A stretch of 64,000 nt of DNA from Hemileia vastatrix (GCA_030280995.1 JASXTE010000012.1:6581001-6645000); one strand, 5' to 3'. Numbered from the stretch's first letter, positions 10,579 through 23,062 are shown. The notes: generated from the sequence alone by a model not told the origin. Translations and numbers: made by a program.

Positions 10579-12520
10579 TTAAAAAGCAGAAATATTGAGA
10601 CATTCTGAAATTTTTTAAGGTAAAAACATTGAACAACAAGATCTCCCTGTGGTTTGGAATCATGCAATAACTTCACCATTTTAGATGCTCATTTAAAATA
10701 AATCAAGACTTAATAAATTGTGTAAGTAAGGTAAGATAAGAATTTTCAGTTGAAAAGAAATATCTGCCTAAATATGCAAAATATGGGGTGTAAGAAAGTT
10801 TGCTATTTTCCCCTTTCAATTTAATAATTTTACATATACAAGTCATTCATCAATTTCACTTGAAGTTTTAGAACATTGGGCCATACAGCTGTGGAACAAT
10901 GTCTACATCAATTTGTGGAATGTTTTCTCAACTTTCTCTCTGATTCACATTTATTTTCTTGAATTCTAACTGATTCATCTTTTTTTCTTTCTCTGAATGA
11001 CATGTTTATAAAATATTTATGCATTTTAATTGAAATTTGGGAATCTGGACCCCTTACTAGGATAAAATGCAGTGTGAGGTATTGCCACTTTTTTTGACAC
11101 AAAAATTTAAGAAAAAAATTTATGTAAAAAGAAATTTATTGTGTGTTATACTTATAAAAGTGAAAGGCATGTAATATTAAAATTAGATAAGTAAATATTT
11201 ATGCATTTACATGCATGCATTTTAAAGTAAAAACATTATATCATCAATGTACCATAGTTTCATAGTACTTAATTACATTTTGATAACAAAAACCATGACT
11301 AATTCTTGTATATAAAAGATATCTGGTGAAAAAAAGATTTGGTATTCTTTAATAAGAAACCAACAACTCACTTTGTTTGATAAAAGTTATATTTCAACTC
11401 TCAAACCCTTACCTAGTGATTTAAAAGCTACTTAAATGAGTATTACATCTTTTTCATATACTTAGAGACATTAAAAAGCACAAGGCTATAATCTTAATAA
11501 AAATACAGTAAATTTTTCACTCCTTATGAAGATTCTGATTACTATTGTGTTAAGAATAAAGAAATTCAACAAAATAGTGTAAGTTTTCAAAGCTGTAGAT
11601 GTATCCATAAAAGATGTGATATACTGGATGTCCATCCAGATCCTTTATAGAAATTTAAATCATCTAAATTGTGGACTCATGAAAAAAAGAAGATAAGGAA
11701 AGAGGAATTTCAATAATTTTGTTACAGATGTTATAGAGGCACTAAATAAAATTATGTAATGAAATAAAATCATCCAGATCATCATGAATAACTGAATAAG
11801 AAAGTTCACAAACTGTTGAAATTGACAAAGAAGAATCATAGAAGAAGATATCTCAAGTATAGAGCCTTGTGAGTTTAGATATTTCTTATAAAATATAAAA
11901 GTCAGACTTATCACCAAAAGTAATTTTCTAGATAGGAAACATTCACAACTTATATGTGATTACAGTACAGAATTTAGTTTTAAGTTCAATAATGTAGACT
12001 AGATTTGGAGTATAGAGACTAAACTTTGATTCCAATTAATTGGATAGAAGAAAATCACCAGTTAGATGGGTTAGTCATCTTTCAAGTACATGATCAGTTA
12101 GAGAAATAAAAAAACAAATGAAAATCAACAGATGAAGAAGGTGAAGAATCTTTTTGGGAGCATAAAATAAATTATAGGAAATCAAAATGAGAAAAATAAA
12201 TTTTTAAGGTTATCAATGAAAATTGTGAGGGTATAATATCACAAGCAGGAAAAAAGTTTTTAAAGATAAGCGTATTATTAAGTGATGAGTATATTGAACA
12301 GTTTAATGATTTACAATAGGAGATAAGGATTATTTTAAAATAATTTGAAAAACCCATCAGAGAAGAAACTCAGAAGGAATAATTCTTATTCAAAGTAGTA
12401 GTAGATAAAAACAATAGAATTTCAAAAATAATTAAAAATTAAATTAAAAATAAATATCTCAATGTGCTAGTGTGATTGAAAGAATTTTTGCCCTTATTCC
12501 AGTAGTTTGAGACACATGAG
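10579..12520. other. AT-rich stretch, probably the non-transposase part of a Harbinger element
   Basis: There is no recognisable gene. A GGGGTGTAAG motif at 10,785-10,794 resembles the terminal repeats of the Harbinger-like elements seen elsewhere here and could be the left end of the element whose transposase follows, but its flank does not match the right-hand ATT. The 85-codon minus-strand frame at 11,660-11,917 is low-complexity and I do not call it a gene. Confidence 0.35.
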
Positions 12521-12529
12521 TTTTGAATA

Positions 12530-13515
12530 TAGTGGGAGGTTTTTAAACTTCTTCATCTTCATATAGCTCTAACCATTGATCTTTGAGGTCAAAAAGTAGG
12601 TTATGAAGTGCTGTTTAACAAAGTGCTCATTTGATCACTGCATCAATTTTGAATTTATTCCTAAGAGGACCTCTTAACTTCCTAATCACCTTAGAACAGA
12701 AAAGGGACCTTTCAAGGTTTCTATAGAATGCTCAATAGGGACTCTTGATCTTTCCAGATGATTGTTGAACTTGGAATTTTGGCTGTCTTTTGAAGCTTTT
12801 CTTCTAAAAGTGGGAAGTTCATAATTTTTATTCACATAAGCAGAATCTTCCAGAAGATAGTTATCTTCATAAAAGAATTTTTCATGCTCTTTTGAAATTT
12901 GTATTTTTTGGAAGACATAGGAATAATGAAATTATTCAGAATAGCCAGCAAAGAAAAATATGAAGTTTCTTTGATGTTACATATAAGCTGGACAGAAATT
13001 TAATATCTATAGAGAAGATATATTCATTTGTGTTTTTATGAAAAAGAAAGAATGGAATTGAAAAATAAGCCACCTCTTTTTTCACTAAAAGTATTTTTTT
13101 CCATCTTGAGCAGGTTTCTGACTCAAAGGAATTGTAGTATCATCAATGAAACCAATACATCCTGGGAAACTCTCTGCTTTAATAACCTCAGATGATTCAA
13201 TTTTCTCTTCTTTTGTTGGCTAGGTGAGATTTTGAGATTCCAAGGAGTTAATAGAAGTGATGCATTTTTTATAAGTGTTTACAGAACCATACCCTAAACC
13301 AAAGACATTTTCCAAAAGCTTCAAGGTAGCTCCAATACCATTGGAACCCAAATGAAATAGTGTGATGGCCAATTAAATTTAAAGATCAAATTTTTGTTTT
13401 TTAGAATTAATGTGATGCACAGGGTGATCCTGAATATGCTCAACCAATTTAAGAAAAAATTCCTGAGAAGTATTAAATAACTGTCTAAAACTTGGTGCAG
13501 ATATGTTTAAGAATA
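12530..13515 (-). pseudogene. PIF/Harbinger-like DDE transposase (DDE_Tnp_4 type)
   Basis: Reading on the minus strand, the protein relic begins near 13,510 (ISAPSFRQLFNTSQEFF). It continues with LAITLFHLGSNGIGATL and YGSVNTYKKCITSINSL (helix-turn-helix-like region). The first catalytic Asp lies in CIGFIDDTTIPLSQKPA near 13,155. A later part has LEDSAYVNKNYELP, where the second Asp lies, and RVPIEHSIETLKGPF with the Glu near 12,720. It ends around LHNLLFDLKD (about 12,580). The order matches the DDE endonuclease family of PIF/Harbinger transposons common in rust genomes. About ten stops and frame changes make it a relic. It would cut at the terminal inverted repeats and duplicate a 3-bp target. 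Confidence 0.82.
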
Positions 13516-13849
13516 TTGGATGGTGTATTTGGGGGTATGAAGAACATGTGGCTTTCTGGTAAGATTATAATTTTAATGGAAATTGTAGATAAAAAAAATT
13601 TCTTATTCAAGATCAGAATAAAAATCCAAGAGGAGATCAAGAGCTATGAGGCAGACTGCTTGATGTAGTTTATAACAATTTAATAGTGAGGAAGGAATGA
13701 CTCTTATATGATATGAAAATATAAATTTTGTACAATGTTTTAATTTATAAGATTTAATGCTTCAAAATTCTGTGTATGAATGGAATTATACTGAAAAATA
13801 AATTAAATGGAACTTTATGATGAAATCCACACTTTTTATTGAGAGAGTT

Positions 13850-13965
13850 TTGATTTAGGTGAAACAAGTGACTTATTTCACTTTTGAAATGCACCAGTGT
13901 TGGGGCTAGTGTGCTTCTAAGAGCTGTACTTAGATAAGAGAAGATTTTACAGAACTGACACCCCT
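13850..13965. repeat. Right terminus of the Harbinger-like element
   Basis: The inverse of this end reads AGGGGTGTCAGTTCTGTAAA. It resembles the element start at 62,427 (AGGGGGTGTCAGTTCC) over about 50 bp, and is followed by ATT at 13,966-13,968, the target sequence used by related elements in this window. The matching left end was not found with certainty. Confidence 0.55.
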
Positions 13966-14132
13966 ATTTTTCCCTGTCAAATGTTCTATAGCCTACAATT
14001 CTCTATGCTAAAACTTGGAAGATAATATATATAAACTGTCATTTCCACTTGATAGATGAGTATAAAACTCAGAGAAGGAGAGCAACACAAGTATTGAGTT
14101 ATTAAATGAATTACAGCTATTAGAAAAAAGGT

Positions 14133-14344
14133 CGCCAGAAAAAAATGTGGCCAACTGATAGCAGGTGCCAATCCTTATCTTTGATTTGATTCAGTTTTAA
14201 CTCAGCTTTAATTCTTTGGAGAAGACTGTGCACTGAACACTGAACATTCCATCTGGCATGGTATAAAATATTACTTATTCTTCAATCACAAATGGATTGG
14301 GGGGTTGGCACCTGCTAGCAGGTGCTGGCTTTTTTTTTGTGGTG
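14133..14344 (+). mobile_element. MITE family 2, copy A
   Basis: The ends are CGCCAGAAAAAAATGTGG and, at the right, TTTTTTTTTGTGGTG. The right subterminal region has the perfect 18-bp palindrome GCACCTGCTAGCAGGTGC at 14,308-14,325; the left one is partly eroded (GATAGCAGGTGCC). The interior matches copies at 30,254, 39,079 and 58,231 (e.g. TATCTTTGATTTGATTCAG). Flanks are GGT and GCT, so the duplication is imperfect in this copy. Confidence 0.8.
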
Positions 14345-14971
14345 GCTTGTTGTGTTTTTTTCCTCCTCCAACAAAAACATAAGTTTAGGTCACTTTAAGC
14401 AGGGGATGGGAGGAAAAACAGAAAGTTTTTTCCAAATATTTGTTAGTACCAAGTTAAATAATGAAACATTGATACTCCTTGTTGGGTAAAAGATGTTTAC
14501 TTATTTTGTCACCCAAGCAGTTCACTTGTCTCACCCCAATTATGTGCACCACCTTAAAATATTGTAAAGAATCATTTATTTTTGACAGTAGAGCTGAGAG
14601 AAATTTACCATAAAACAACACCTGTGACATTCTAGCAGGTTCTAATCTGTTAGAACATTTATTATACTGTGCTATATTTTGAATAGAAAAAAGTTAATTT
14701 GCTAACAAAAACAGTCACAATGAGAAAGGGTTTTTAAACAAAGAGATGAATAATGGTCTATGTTGGATTCTAATTGGCCCCAATGATTTCATTCAAGGTA
14801 GAATTATTTAAACAATAAAACTACAATATTATGGACTGAGTTAGTAGAAAGTAAACTATTAGACATAAACTACAAGTTACAAACTGAGTTAGTAGACAAA
14901 TATCAGAGTTAAGGAAAAGTGCAGAATTTTCTAGAGTTTAACTATGAGTTGAAGATATAATTAGTATTACA
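14345..14971. other. No gene seen
   Basis: Ordinary AT-rich sequence between two family 2 MITE copies. I found no coding frame, inverted repeat or relation to other parts of the window. Confidence 0.4.
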
Positions 14972-15146
14972 CAATCTCTCAATGCATTTGTAATTCAAGA
15001 ATAATTCAAATTTAATCCATGTGAGATGACATTCTTAGTTTTCAGTGAGCAGTCTTCTTAGAAGAATCAGAGCTGATCTAAAAATGAATTAAATAAAAAA
15101 TAGGGATTGGCACCTATTATTAGTTCCCCACATTTTTTTTCTGGTG
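14972..15146 (-). mobile_element. MITE family 2, truncated copy B (inverted)
   Basis: The right end is CACATTTTTTTTCTGGTG and the body matches the inverted copy at 58,231-58,439 from CTCAATCCATTTGTGATTC onward. The left 35 or so bases, with their palindrome, are missing. The remaining palindrome (GGCACCTATTATTAGTTCC) is badly eroded. No target duplication is visible. Confidence 0.65.
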
Positions 15147-15895
15147 ATGGATGGTAAATTTTTTATTCCAGCCTTCTGTATTTTGTGAGTGAAAATAAGT
15201 GGAACAGAAGTAAATTACATTTCTTGGTGAAAAATTTCAGGGATATAACAAATCTAAACCAGCAGACTTTTTTAATATAGCACAGAACTTTTAAGCTTAA
15301 TGACTTGAAAAACTCTAACCTATTGAAAGTAATGAACTTTAGACTTGTATTTGAGACTTGAAATATCATTTCAACATGAAGATTAAATAATAGTAAAAGA
15401 TATCACTAGTTGAGTTGTGGTTTTCAGATGAAGCCATAGAGAGGCAGGCAAGCCAGATGTGAAGTTTTTCATGAGTTTTCAGCCTGAATATACCCATGAC
15501 TGAGTAAAATAAGCATATAAAATATACTAGGCACATTCATTAGGTATGTAGATAATAATTAAGTGTATAAAATAGGGGGTGTCAAACATTACCATATACA
15601 CCATTCAAGCAAGCCTCAAAAAAGGTACCAAGTAAGTCATTTTATTTTGGATTAAATACCCTATTAGCTGGTATACTTCAACAGCATTCTTTTCCCTACA
15701 TACACCATCTGTTGGGTACATCCAAGCCCCTAAAGCACTTCTTCCGCTTAACTTGATTGGTCAGCATTAGGTACACATATGCCCATACCTTAAATTTTTT
15801 CTTCACCTAATCCTTAGGGGCTTTTTTATACACACAGAGTACATTTTGAATAGAGTTATAATCTCCCCTAACATCATACTCCAACCCTTACTTCC

Positions 15896-16312
15896 TTGAT
15901 TTTTCTGGAATACACTCTTCCACCAACACTTCTCACCACCTCATACTCACCATCACACTATGTTTTTCAGTTTGAAATTTCATTCAAGATATTCAAAAAA
16001 TATTCTTATAGGAAAGAACACAAACTCTTGGAATCTCACCCACCTTCTACCACTTACCATCAATCCTTTCCAACATCTCTAAATTTTGTATCAGTCAAGA
16101 ATTTTGAGTATTTTGTTTATTGCCATGGAATTCCACTCTCTAAAAAACACAAAGCTCAAGACACAATTGGAAAATATGTTAGTTTACTCAAACCTGAAAA
16201 ATCAAAGGAAAATATTTTATGTAATGTTGTATATGATGATGATTTGGTTTGCAATGTTATTCGCCATCACACAAAGGATGAAATGATTACTGCATTACAA
16301 AGTCTGGGATGA
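15896..16312 (+). CDS. Unrecognised 138-codon ORF in the Harbinger-like element
   Basis: The frame runs ATG 15,896 to TGA 16,312. The first half is rich in Ser, Thr, Tyr and Pro, and the second half is charged (KKHKAQDTIGKYVSL, HTKDEMITALQSL). A second frame overlaps it at 16,086-16,286. I do not recognise a domain. By analogy with the 21.7-22.5 kb ORF it could be a remnant of the accessory DNA-binding protein of PIF/Harbinger elements, but no motif supports that. It may be non-coding. Confidence 0.25.
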   Translation: MIFLEYTLPPTLLTTSYSPSHYVFQFEISFKIFKKYSYRKEHKLLESHPPSTTYHQSFPTSLNFVSVKNFEYFVYCHGIPLSKKHKAQDTIGKYVSLLKPEKSKENILCNVVYDDDLVCNVIRHHTKDEMITALQSLG

Positions 16313-16630
16313 CATGGCAATGTCAATTTTCACTAATCTTACTTCTTCAAGATCTAAAAAAATTGAAGAAGATATTGAAGCAAATGGGGGTCTACTCACT
16401 GGTTATTTTTTTTACCATAAGACTATAGTTTACTTTTAGCATTTGCTTGTGCAATGTCTAGGTTGGACACTTCAACAGTGGTGTTTCTCCAAATTATTAA
16501 ATAAAAACAGCAAATTATTAAAAGTTTACTCTATAAGATATATTAGAAAAATGTGAGCCAGTAAGGAAAATATGAGAGAAATGGTGAGTATGGGGTGGTG
16601 GCTGGCAGAAGAGCATATGCTAAAAAATGG

Positions 16631-16678
16631 CAAGGACTTCTTGCAGGGTAAAGAACAGTACCCTGAAAGAAGTCCTTG
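16631..16678. repeat. Hairpin with 19-bp arms
   Basis: AAGGACTTCTTGCAGGGTA is followed by a short spacer and then by TACCCTGAAAGAAGTCCTT, nearly its exact inverse. Half of the same sequence recurs at 17,511-17,531 (TCAAGGACTTCTTGTGGGGTA). It lies inside the 15,574-17,733 element and could be a transposase-binding or foldback structure. Confidence 0.6.
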
Positions 16679-18159
16679 TGATTTTATTTTGCTAAATTAC
16701 AACCTATATAATGGTTCATTCTCAACATTGTGACTCACTTTCTGGCTCTTTTAAGTCTGTAGATTACATTTATGAAGCCAGAAATTGCCTTACTCCAACA
16801 GTTTTTGTTATAAATTTGAGGTTTCAGAAAAATTCAAAAGAATAATTTAAGAATGAGACATCTCATAAGGGTAATACTGCCTTATAATGAAAGATAGACG
16901 CACATGATGATAATTTGAAACCATAAACTGAAAAAAATAATATTAAAATGAGATGAAAAAATTGATTTTTGGATGAGGGTCATCAGGGTCATCAGCAAAA
17001 AGATAGCCATTTGAGTGAGTTATATTATGATTAAAAGTCTAAGGAGAACATTTAGAACCTCTCTATTTATGTTTCTGCTAAAACTGATGAGGTTTTGTGA
17101 ATTTTGGCTGTTGTTTTAGAAGGTGGAAAAAATGACAGGGGGGTTGGCATGAAATCACAAAAACTTTGAGGCTCAATATATAGGTCGAGAAAATGGTCAT
17201 TAGGTCATATTAAGCTTCATTTTACAGTTTAGAGGCAGGAGAGCATAATTTTATAGGCCAATCTTGATATTGAGGGCTATTATCCTATCCACAGCCTTTT
17301 CCATCTGTAGAAAAACGTGAAAAAACAACTTGAATTTAATCAGCCTCTTAATCAATAAAGCTTGAGAAAAATGTGAGTAGAACTGAATAATATTATATAT
17401 GATAAGACAATTAGTCATACTATGAGGATAATCAAGTGGTTTGAGGAGACAATAGTGATGGGGGGTGAGATGAGGTGGTGGTTTCTGGAAGGTCCTATGC
17501 ATAAAAAATTTCAAGGACTTCTTGTGGGGTACTGTACAGTGGATTGCAGGAATATGTGTATTGGTAGGCTTAATTTTGGCTGGGGTTATGGTGCAAGAAT
17601 AGGGAGTATTTGATGAAGTATTTGACCAAATGTTGACATGTTTAATCCCAAGTCTGCCATTTATGATGGCGTCTTTGAATGGGGTTTGGAGACTGAAGTC
17701 CACCAGGTAAATATGGTAATGTTTGACACCCCTAAATATGTATACATAAGTGAAATAAGTCATATACTACAGTATATGACATTAGAATTCCTTAGATATA
17801 TACATATACTCATCTTATATAGGTCTTATGTACTTAATATTAATGGAAATAAGTTACCTTGATCTCAAATACCTTATAGATAAGGTTAAATAATTTTTAA
17901 GTGGTATTAAAGGTTTTTTTACATTATTATGTTGAAATAATTGATAAATGCACTTTAAATCACTTAAAATTTGGATATATGTGCTATAAATTTAGTTATA
18001 TGAAAATTGCACTTTGAAAGATAATTTTTCCTTATTCAGAAAAATTGAATTGGTTGCTTTAATGTCTTAAAATAGGACTTCTAAAAATTGATAAAACTTT
18101 ATGCTAGAATTGGCTCATGTGTACTGGCCTTATGCTACCTACATTTATCCCATATTGTG

Positions 18160-20820
18160 GTACACATCTCATAGCAACACAGCATTTGTCTCAGTTTTCA
18201 GCAAGCACAACAAAGAAGTTGCTGTGAAGGATGGTTATGAAAGCGCAACAAAGGGGTCTTCAAAAGCACAGAAGAAGTAGACTCTCCATGCACAGTTTTT
18301 TTTGTGATATGGATATATGTTCTGCAGCAAGTAAAAGTTAGGGAAAAGTGCATACAAGACTATAGGACATAAGCATGATATGCACTTAAGTAAAACATGG
18401 CTAGCGCTAGAGGCATATTATATATTTAGGAAGTATTTTCAAGTGATGGTACTGGTTTCAACCTAAGATAGGTGCAACAGAACATGGACATAGTCCACAG
18501 GTATCTATCACTTGTAGCCTAGAAACTTGCAAGAATGATCAAGCATGGCGCTGGGTAAATAACTGGACTAAAAAACATGAAAATATGCAGCTCTCAAAGA
18601 TAAGAGAAGAAAAAAGTAAGACTCTGAACAGGGGATGACTCTTACTAAGTTCTGAGAGTCTCACAATTAGTGAATACTCACACAGAATGTGTATGTTTTC
18701 ATAGTAATTATGGAAGGTGGTACAGTGCTTATTATGTAGTTGGAGATCTCAGGAAGTGTAGGGTATGCAAATATAAGTGTTGTGTGAGGAACTAATAGTA
18801 AATCTTGTTTAGAAAAACCTAAGGCGCTACTAGAATAGACTTATGCTGATGCTGTACCTTGATTACTGAGATAATTAGTTTACTGTTTGATATACTTAGA
18901 CTAGGGCTGAACTTGTGTAGGAGAGCCAGTAGGGGAAAGGTGCTGATCATATAGGGTATATAAAAGAAAAGACACTCTTTGAAAAAGTGAGAAGTAAAGA
19001 ATAGAATAATTAGATTATAATATAGAAACATATACTAATAGTAGTATAGTAGTAAGATAAGAAACTTCAGAAGAATACATTATTATTTATATTCCATTTT
19101 GTGTGCATAACAGGTGTACATAGCCAGAAGTAGCACTGTAGAGTTATTTATTACTACAGTAAGGATAGTTTTAGAGAGAGTTCTTCAAAGTGGGAGTGAC
19201 TGAGAATAGATCTAGCCATCAGCAGGATTACTTATATTGAGGTATATTAAATCTTTCTTTAGATTCTTATATAATTTTCTTTCTACTCTTCCTTCACTCA
19301 CACACTTACATACTTTATTTCACTGTCTTTATATATATTAGAGTGACAGATGCTTCTTTTTAAATCAGTTCCAAAAGGAGAACCAACACATCTTGGATTA
19401 GAGGGTATCAAAGTTAGAAATTTTCCATTCCAAAATACCTCTTTTTCCCACCAAATAAACCATGATTATTTTTTAAAATATGCCATATTGTGCCCCAAAA
19501 ACACCTTTTTACTGAGAATTATTTTCAAACTTGTGGCTTTCTTTTTGTGTTGTGAAATCCCTTTTAAATAATTACAAATTTCTAACTTTGATACCCCCTA
19601 TTGTGTCTATAGCATATTATTATAAACTCTCTTTCTACAATGTGCATATCTTCATTAGTTAAAAAGTTATTTATTTCATGCTAATTACTCACCTGGGTAA
19701 AATCACTCTAAAATAGGAAAGAGACACTTTTTTAGTCTCCTAATTGCATTACACATTGTGGTAGCCTAAAGTTTAGTATGGCACCTAAGTACGTAAATGG
19801 AGTTATTACGGCGTGCAAGATTGGTGTTATTATTTTTTTATAAAAGGGTTTTATTTAATTTATTTGAGTTTTAAATATGAAGAAATTGGTCAAGAGCAAA
19901 TGCCTACGCGAAAACAATTTATTTTACGGAGAAAACTTATTTTTACGGTCTGAAGAATTTATAAGTATCAAGTCGAGTCACTCAAGAACCTTGGGAAGAT
20001 TTCCCAGAATTTTTACTATTTTTCTTATATTTTTAAATGAATTTTAAAGTTTTATAGAAATATTTACGTTTTTAAAAATTACTTAACTTTGATGAATTTT
20101 CACGGGGTGATTAGAGCTGCGCAGACTACGAAAATTAGTTTGGAATGTAAAGGGGAAGTGGCTCTATTATGTGTAATTTTTCTAGATTTTTTATTATAGT
20201 TTTAAAGGTTCTAATTGAGTCCAGACATACTCTGTTTCGACTCCGTACGGGCTCCGGATTGACTCTGGGTGAGCTCTGGAGGGGAAAACTTAGGCACGTG
20301 ACTAGGTATACTTAAGAGCCTCTCAAACTCAAAATTGAGGGGGGGGATACAACATACAGCTTAATCTTTAACCACCACAGTCTCATTTTTTATTACTCAA
20401 CAAATTAAAATAAATTGTAATACCCTTATAACTTTATATTTTATATATAACATTTTATAAATACTACTCAACAATTTAAATCACACTTCATACAGGGTAT
20501 CTTTAGAAAGGTCTTCATCACTGGGACTTGATTATTGCTGTCTCATAAAACTCAAATTATAATAAAAACATAAAAGTCAATCTTTACAGATCTTTCACTG
20601 GTACACCTTAATTGTTGTTATCAGTATTTCTTTTCTCAACAGCCACGATAATTTAATCTCAATAAGCGTTATATATTTTAGAGTTTCATTATTTTTATCA
20701 ATCAGATCTAAGTAGATTGGTTAGCTTAGTGATTTAGAATTCCCATTTTGTTATTTTATTTGAAGGATGGGGTTTTCAGCTAAATCCACATATCTCCTCC
20801 GGATTCTGCTTACAGCAAGG
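18160..20820. mobile_element. Unidentified insertion block in LTR A, about 2.6 kb
   Basis: LTR A homology stops near CATTTATCCCAT (18,150-18,160) and resumes around 20,820. The block between has no recognisable coding sequence. It contains the 200-bp MITE at 19,400-19,599 and, at 19,790-20,300, a stretch with more CpG and GC than its surroundings (TTACGGCGTGCAAG, CTCCGTACGGGCTCCGG). I could not define ends or a target duplication, so the boundaries are approximate and it may be more than one insertion. Confidence 0.45.
19400..19599. mobile_element. Harbinger-like MITE with ATT duplication
   Basis: Inverted ends AGAGGGTATCAAAGTTAGAA and, inverted at the right, AGGGGGTATCAAAGTTAGAA extend for about 25 bp. 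ATT flanks both sides (19,397-19,399 and 19,600-19,602). The 73-codon frame covering it has no protein-like features. The termini are close to those of the 21,408 and 25,760 elements. Confidence 0.85.
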
Positions 20821-21715
20821 CAACTGTAAGAGTTTACCTTACCATAACATGCACTGACCTCACTATATGCACTAATAATTGCATTAGCCTCAATATCAAT
20901 GACCAAAATTCACAATCACACCTAAAATTTCCTGAATGCACTAAAATAGTCAAGGATTTACTTTTGAAAGCTCCTGCTAAGCTCTGCATTCAGTAACCCT
21001 AAATACAAATCCTTTTCTGGTTTCTTAATTGGTTTAAAGGCTATATTGGGTATTTTTAAATGGGAATTTCCATTAGGAAAATTTTTATTATTAGTGTTAT
21101 AATTTCTAATGTTGGTCTCCCTTATTAAAAGGTTATTTTTGATTATTTTCTTTCCTTTTTGATTTGATTTATTTATAGAATAGCACACCCATATTCTGTT
21201 TTGGGTTATTTTTATAATTAATGGATTATCCTGTGTAATTCTTATTTTTTAGCCTGTGACATGGTTCTTCTTTTATGTGGGGAAAGTCATTTGGTTACTA
21301 GGCCTGTGAAACTTCTTGAAGTGGACACCATGAGGAGATGAGCTGTCAGTGTGTGCTAGTATCTAAGTATGATTTAATAGTAAATAATAATGATCCTACT
21401 ACTTATTAGGGGGTATCAATGTTCAGGGATCTGCAATTAATTTAATTGCGGAAAATAATCTGCATACCCCAATTATCTTCCACAATTATTTTTGCTAATA
21501 ATTGGGTTATTAGATACTTTACATGTCAATTTTCACCTCTATCTGACATTTTTATCCTCAATTTTTTATAACCACATCTTGGACAACTTTCTGGATGTGC
21601 CAGCCTCCCTACCTTGCTGCGCACTTCCATCCTGTCTATTCATTTTATCCGTTCAAAACCCCTCCCCATCTCATCTATTTATTATTTCTCCTTTTCATCT
21701 TTAAATATCTCAACA

Positions 21716-22539
21716 TGCCTCGTCATCATAGATCTTCTCAAAGACAGCCTTCCCCCAGTTGTTCTTCAAATCCTATTACTCTCTCTTTCCCCTTCTCAGC
21801 CAAGAAATCTAAGACCGTTCAATTAAAAAAAGATGATCATCTCATTCTTATCAACTAGCTGAAAACTAAATCTAACTATGATTCATGTTTTGGTACTGAG
21901 TATGCGACTAAAGTAGGACGGCACCAAGAATCAAAAGTTAATGGCTACCTTCTAATGGCGAATTAATTACAGAATAAGACCAAGGGAAGGATTTATCTTT
22001 TGCCTAAACAGATGTCTGAATGCTTCAAGAATTACCAAGCCAAATACAAGAAGGCAAAGGCTCTTTCATCTTCCACTGGTTTTGGGGTTACCAACATCAA
22101 CATCACTAAGGGCATCAATTCTATAGACAATAAACTTGAATCTTTATGTCCTTACTTTAAAGAGATGGATGCAATTCTTGGAGAGAGAGCCAATGTTAAT
22201 CCTGTAAACATGTTGGATGGAGAAGATCCTATCTCCAAACATGATGTTGAGGCAAATCTTTTCCCATCCTCTTCCTCCACTCAAGCCTCTTCTAATTTGA
22301 ATGAGACCAATCTAGATAGCTTTTCTGTAGATCTTATTGGCAATTTAACCCAACCAAATCTAACTCAGGTCTGTTTCTTTTTTCTTTTATCTTATCAATT
22401 CTATTTTTTATTTAATTATCTTTTTCTTATTTCTTATAAGGCTGACAAACAAACTCAGGAGCCTAAATCAACTAAGTCTGAAGGTAGTGACAATGATGAG
22501 GAGGAAAACATGGCCTTGAACAAGAAGCGTAGGGCTTAA
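21716..22539 (+). pseudogene. Harbinger accessory protein (Myb/SANT-associated type)
   Basis: From MPRHHRSSQRQPSPSC the reading proceeds through KSKTVQLKKDDHLILI, a stop, NYDSCFGTEYATKVGRHQ, then an open 179-codon part from 22,000 (SECFKNYQAKYKKAKALSS, SIDNKLESLCPYFKEMDA, GERANVNP). The end is acidic then basic (SDNDEEENMALNKKRRA). A 72-nt segment 22,369-22,440 (GT...AG) is probably an intron that happens to stay in frame. The layout resembles the second protein of rust PIF/Harbinger elements, which helps bind DNA and import the transposase. At least two in-frame stops before 22,000 make it a relic. Confidence 0.6.
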
Positions 22540-23062
22540 AGTAGTCTAAATTTCCACTCCCAAAGAAGACAAAAATATGATACTTCATCACAAACCCCTT
22601 TTTTGTCTATGGAACAATTTTTAGAGAAATGTGATGCTGGTAAGTGATACCATACCACTTATTACTTTACTCTGCTTTTCTTCTAATTTATGTTAATTTT
22701 TATTATCACTCTAGAACAAGTGAAAATTGCTAAAGAGACTCTAAGCTTTGAAAAGAAGAAATATGAGCTCTCTTTAAGGAGGGATGATAGCCTACAAGAT
22801 TTGGAAGAGAGGAAGTACGAGCTCTCTTTATGAAAAGATGATTGGGCCCAAGATTTGGAGGAGAAGAAGTTTGAGTTAACTCTAAGTATTGAAAAATAAA
22901 AAAAGAGGAGAGAACACTCAAACATCAAAACCTTTTAAAGCAGATGAAATATAAGTTTGATCATAAAGAAAATTCCAAAAAGAAAGATTTCTTGATAGAA
23001 TGTGTTAAATCTAATAAATCTGTTGAGGAAATTGAATGTTTAAAAAAATTGTTTGATGACTA
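22540..23062 (+). pseudogene. Coiled-coil continuation of the accessory ORF
   Basis: After the stop at 22,539 a Lys/Glu-rich reading continues: TPFLSMEQFLEKCDA, an intron-like break with GT at 22,640-22,650, then EQVKIAKETLSFEKKKYELS and two imperfect repeats of ...KKYELSLRRDD / ERKYELSL / EKKFELTL. The repeated heptad-like pattern suggests a coiled coil like the C-terminal ends of rust transposon-associated proteins. Stops at about 22,831 and 22,897 disable it. Confidence 0.45.

Larger units (their letters stand above)
15574..17733. mobile_element. Harbinger-like element in LTR A, 2.16 kb
   Basis: The terminal inverted repeats are AGGGGGTGTCAAACATTACC and, inverted at the right, AGGGGTGTCAAACATTACC. 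It interrupts the LTR A sequence, which resumes at 17,734 with GTATACATAAGTG. Flanks are AAT on the left and AAA on the right, one mismatch from a 3-bp duplication. No catalytic domain is recognisable, so it is probably non-autonomous. It contains a 138-codon frame and two related internal blocks (16,575-16,650 and 17,450-17,535). Confidence 0.78.

Noticed and set aside
2043..10583. 5-bp target duplication for Gypsy-1 (TTACG/TTAAA)
   Set aside because: Only three of five bases agree; not enough to claim.
10785..13965. Complete Harbinger element from GGGGTGTAAG to CACCCCT
   Set aside because: The left motif matches the right end only loosely and its flank is not ATT, so only the right end and the transposase are called.
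17251..17763. 170-codon minus-strand ORF in the Harbinger-like element
   Set aside because: No recognisable domain, runs through the terminal repeat and out of the element; likely chance.
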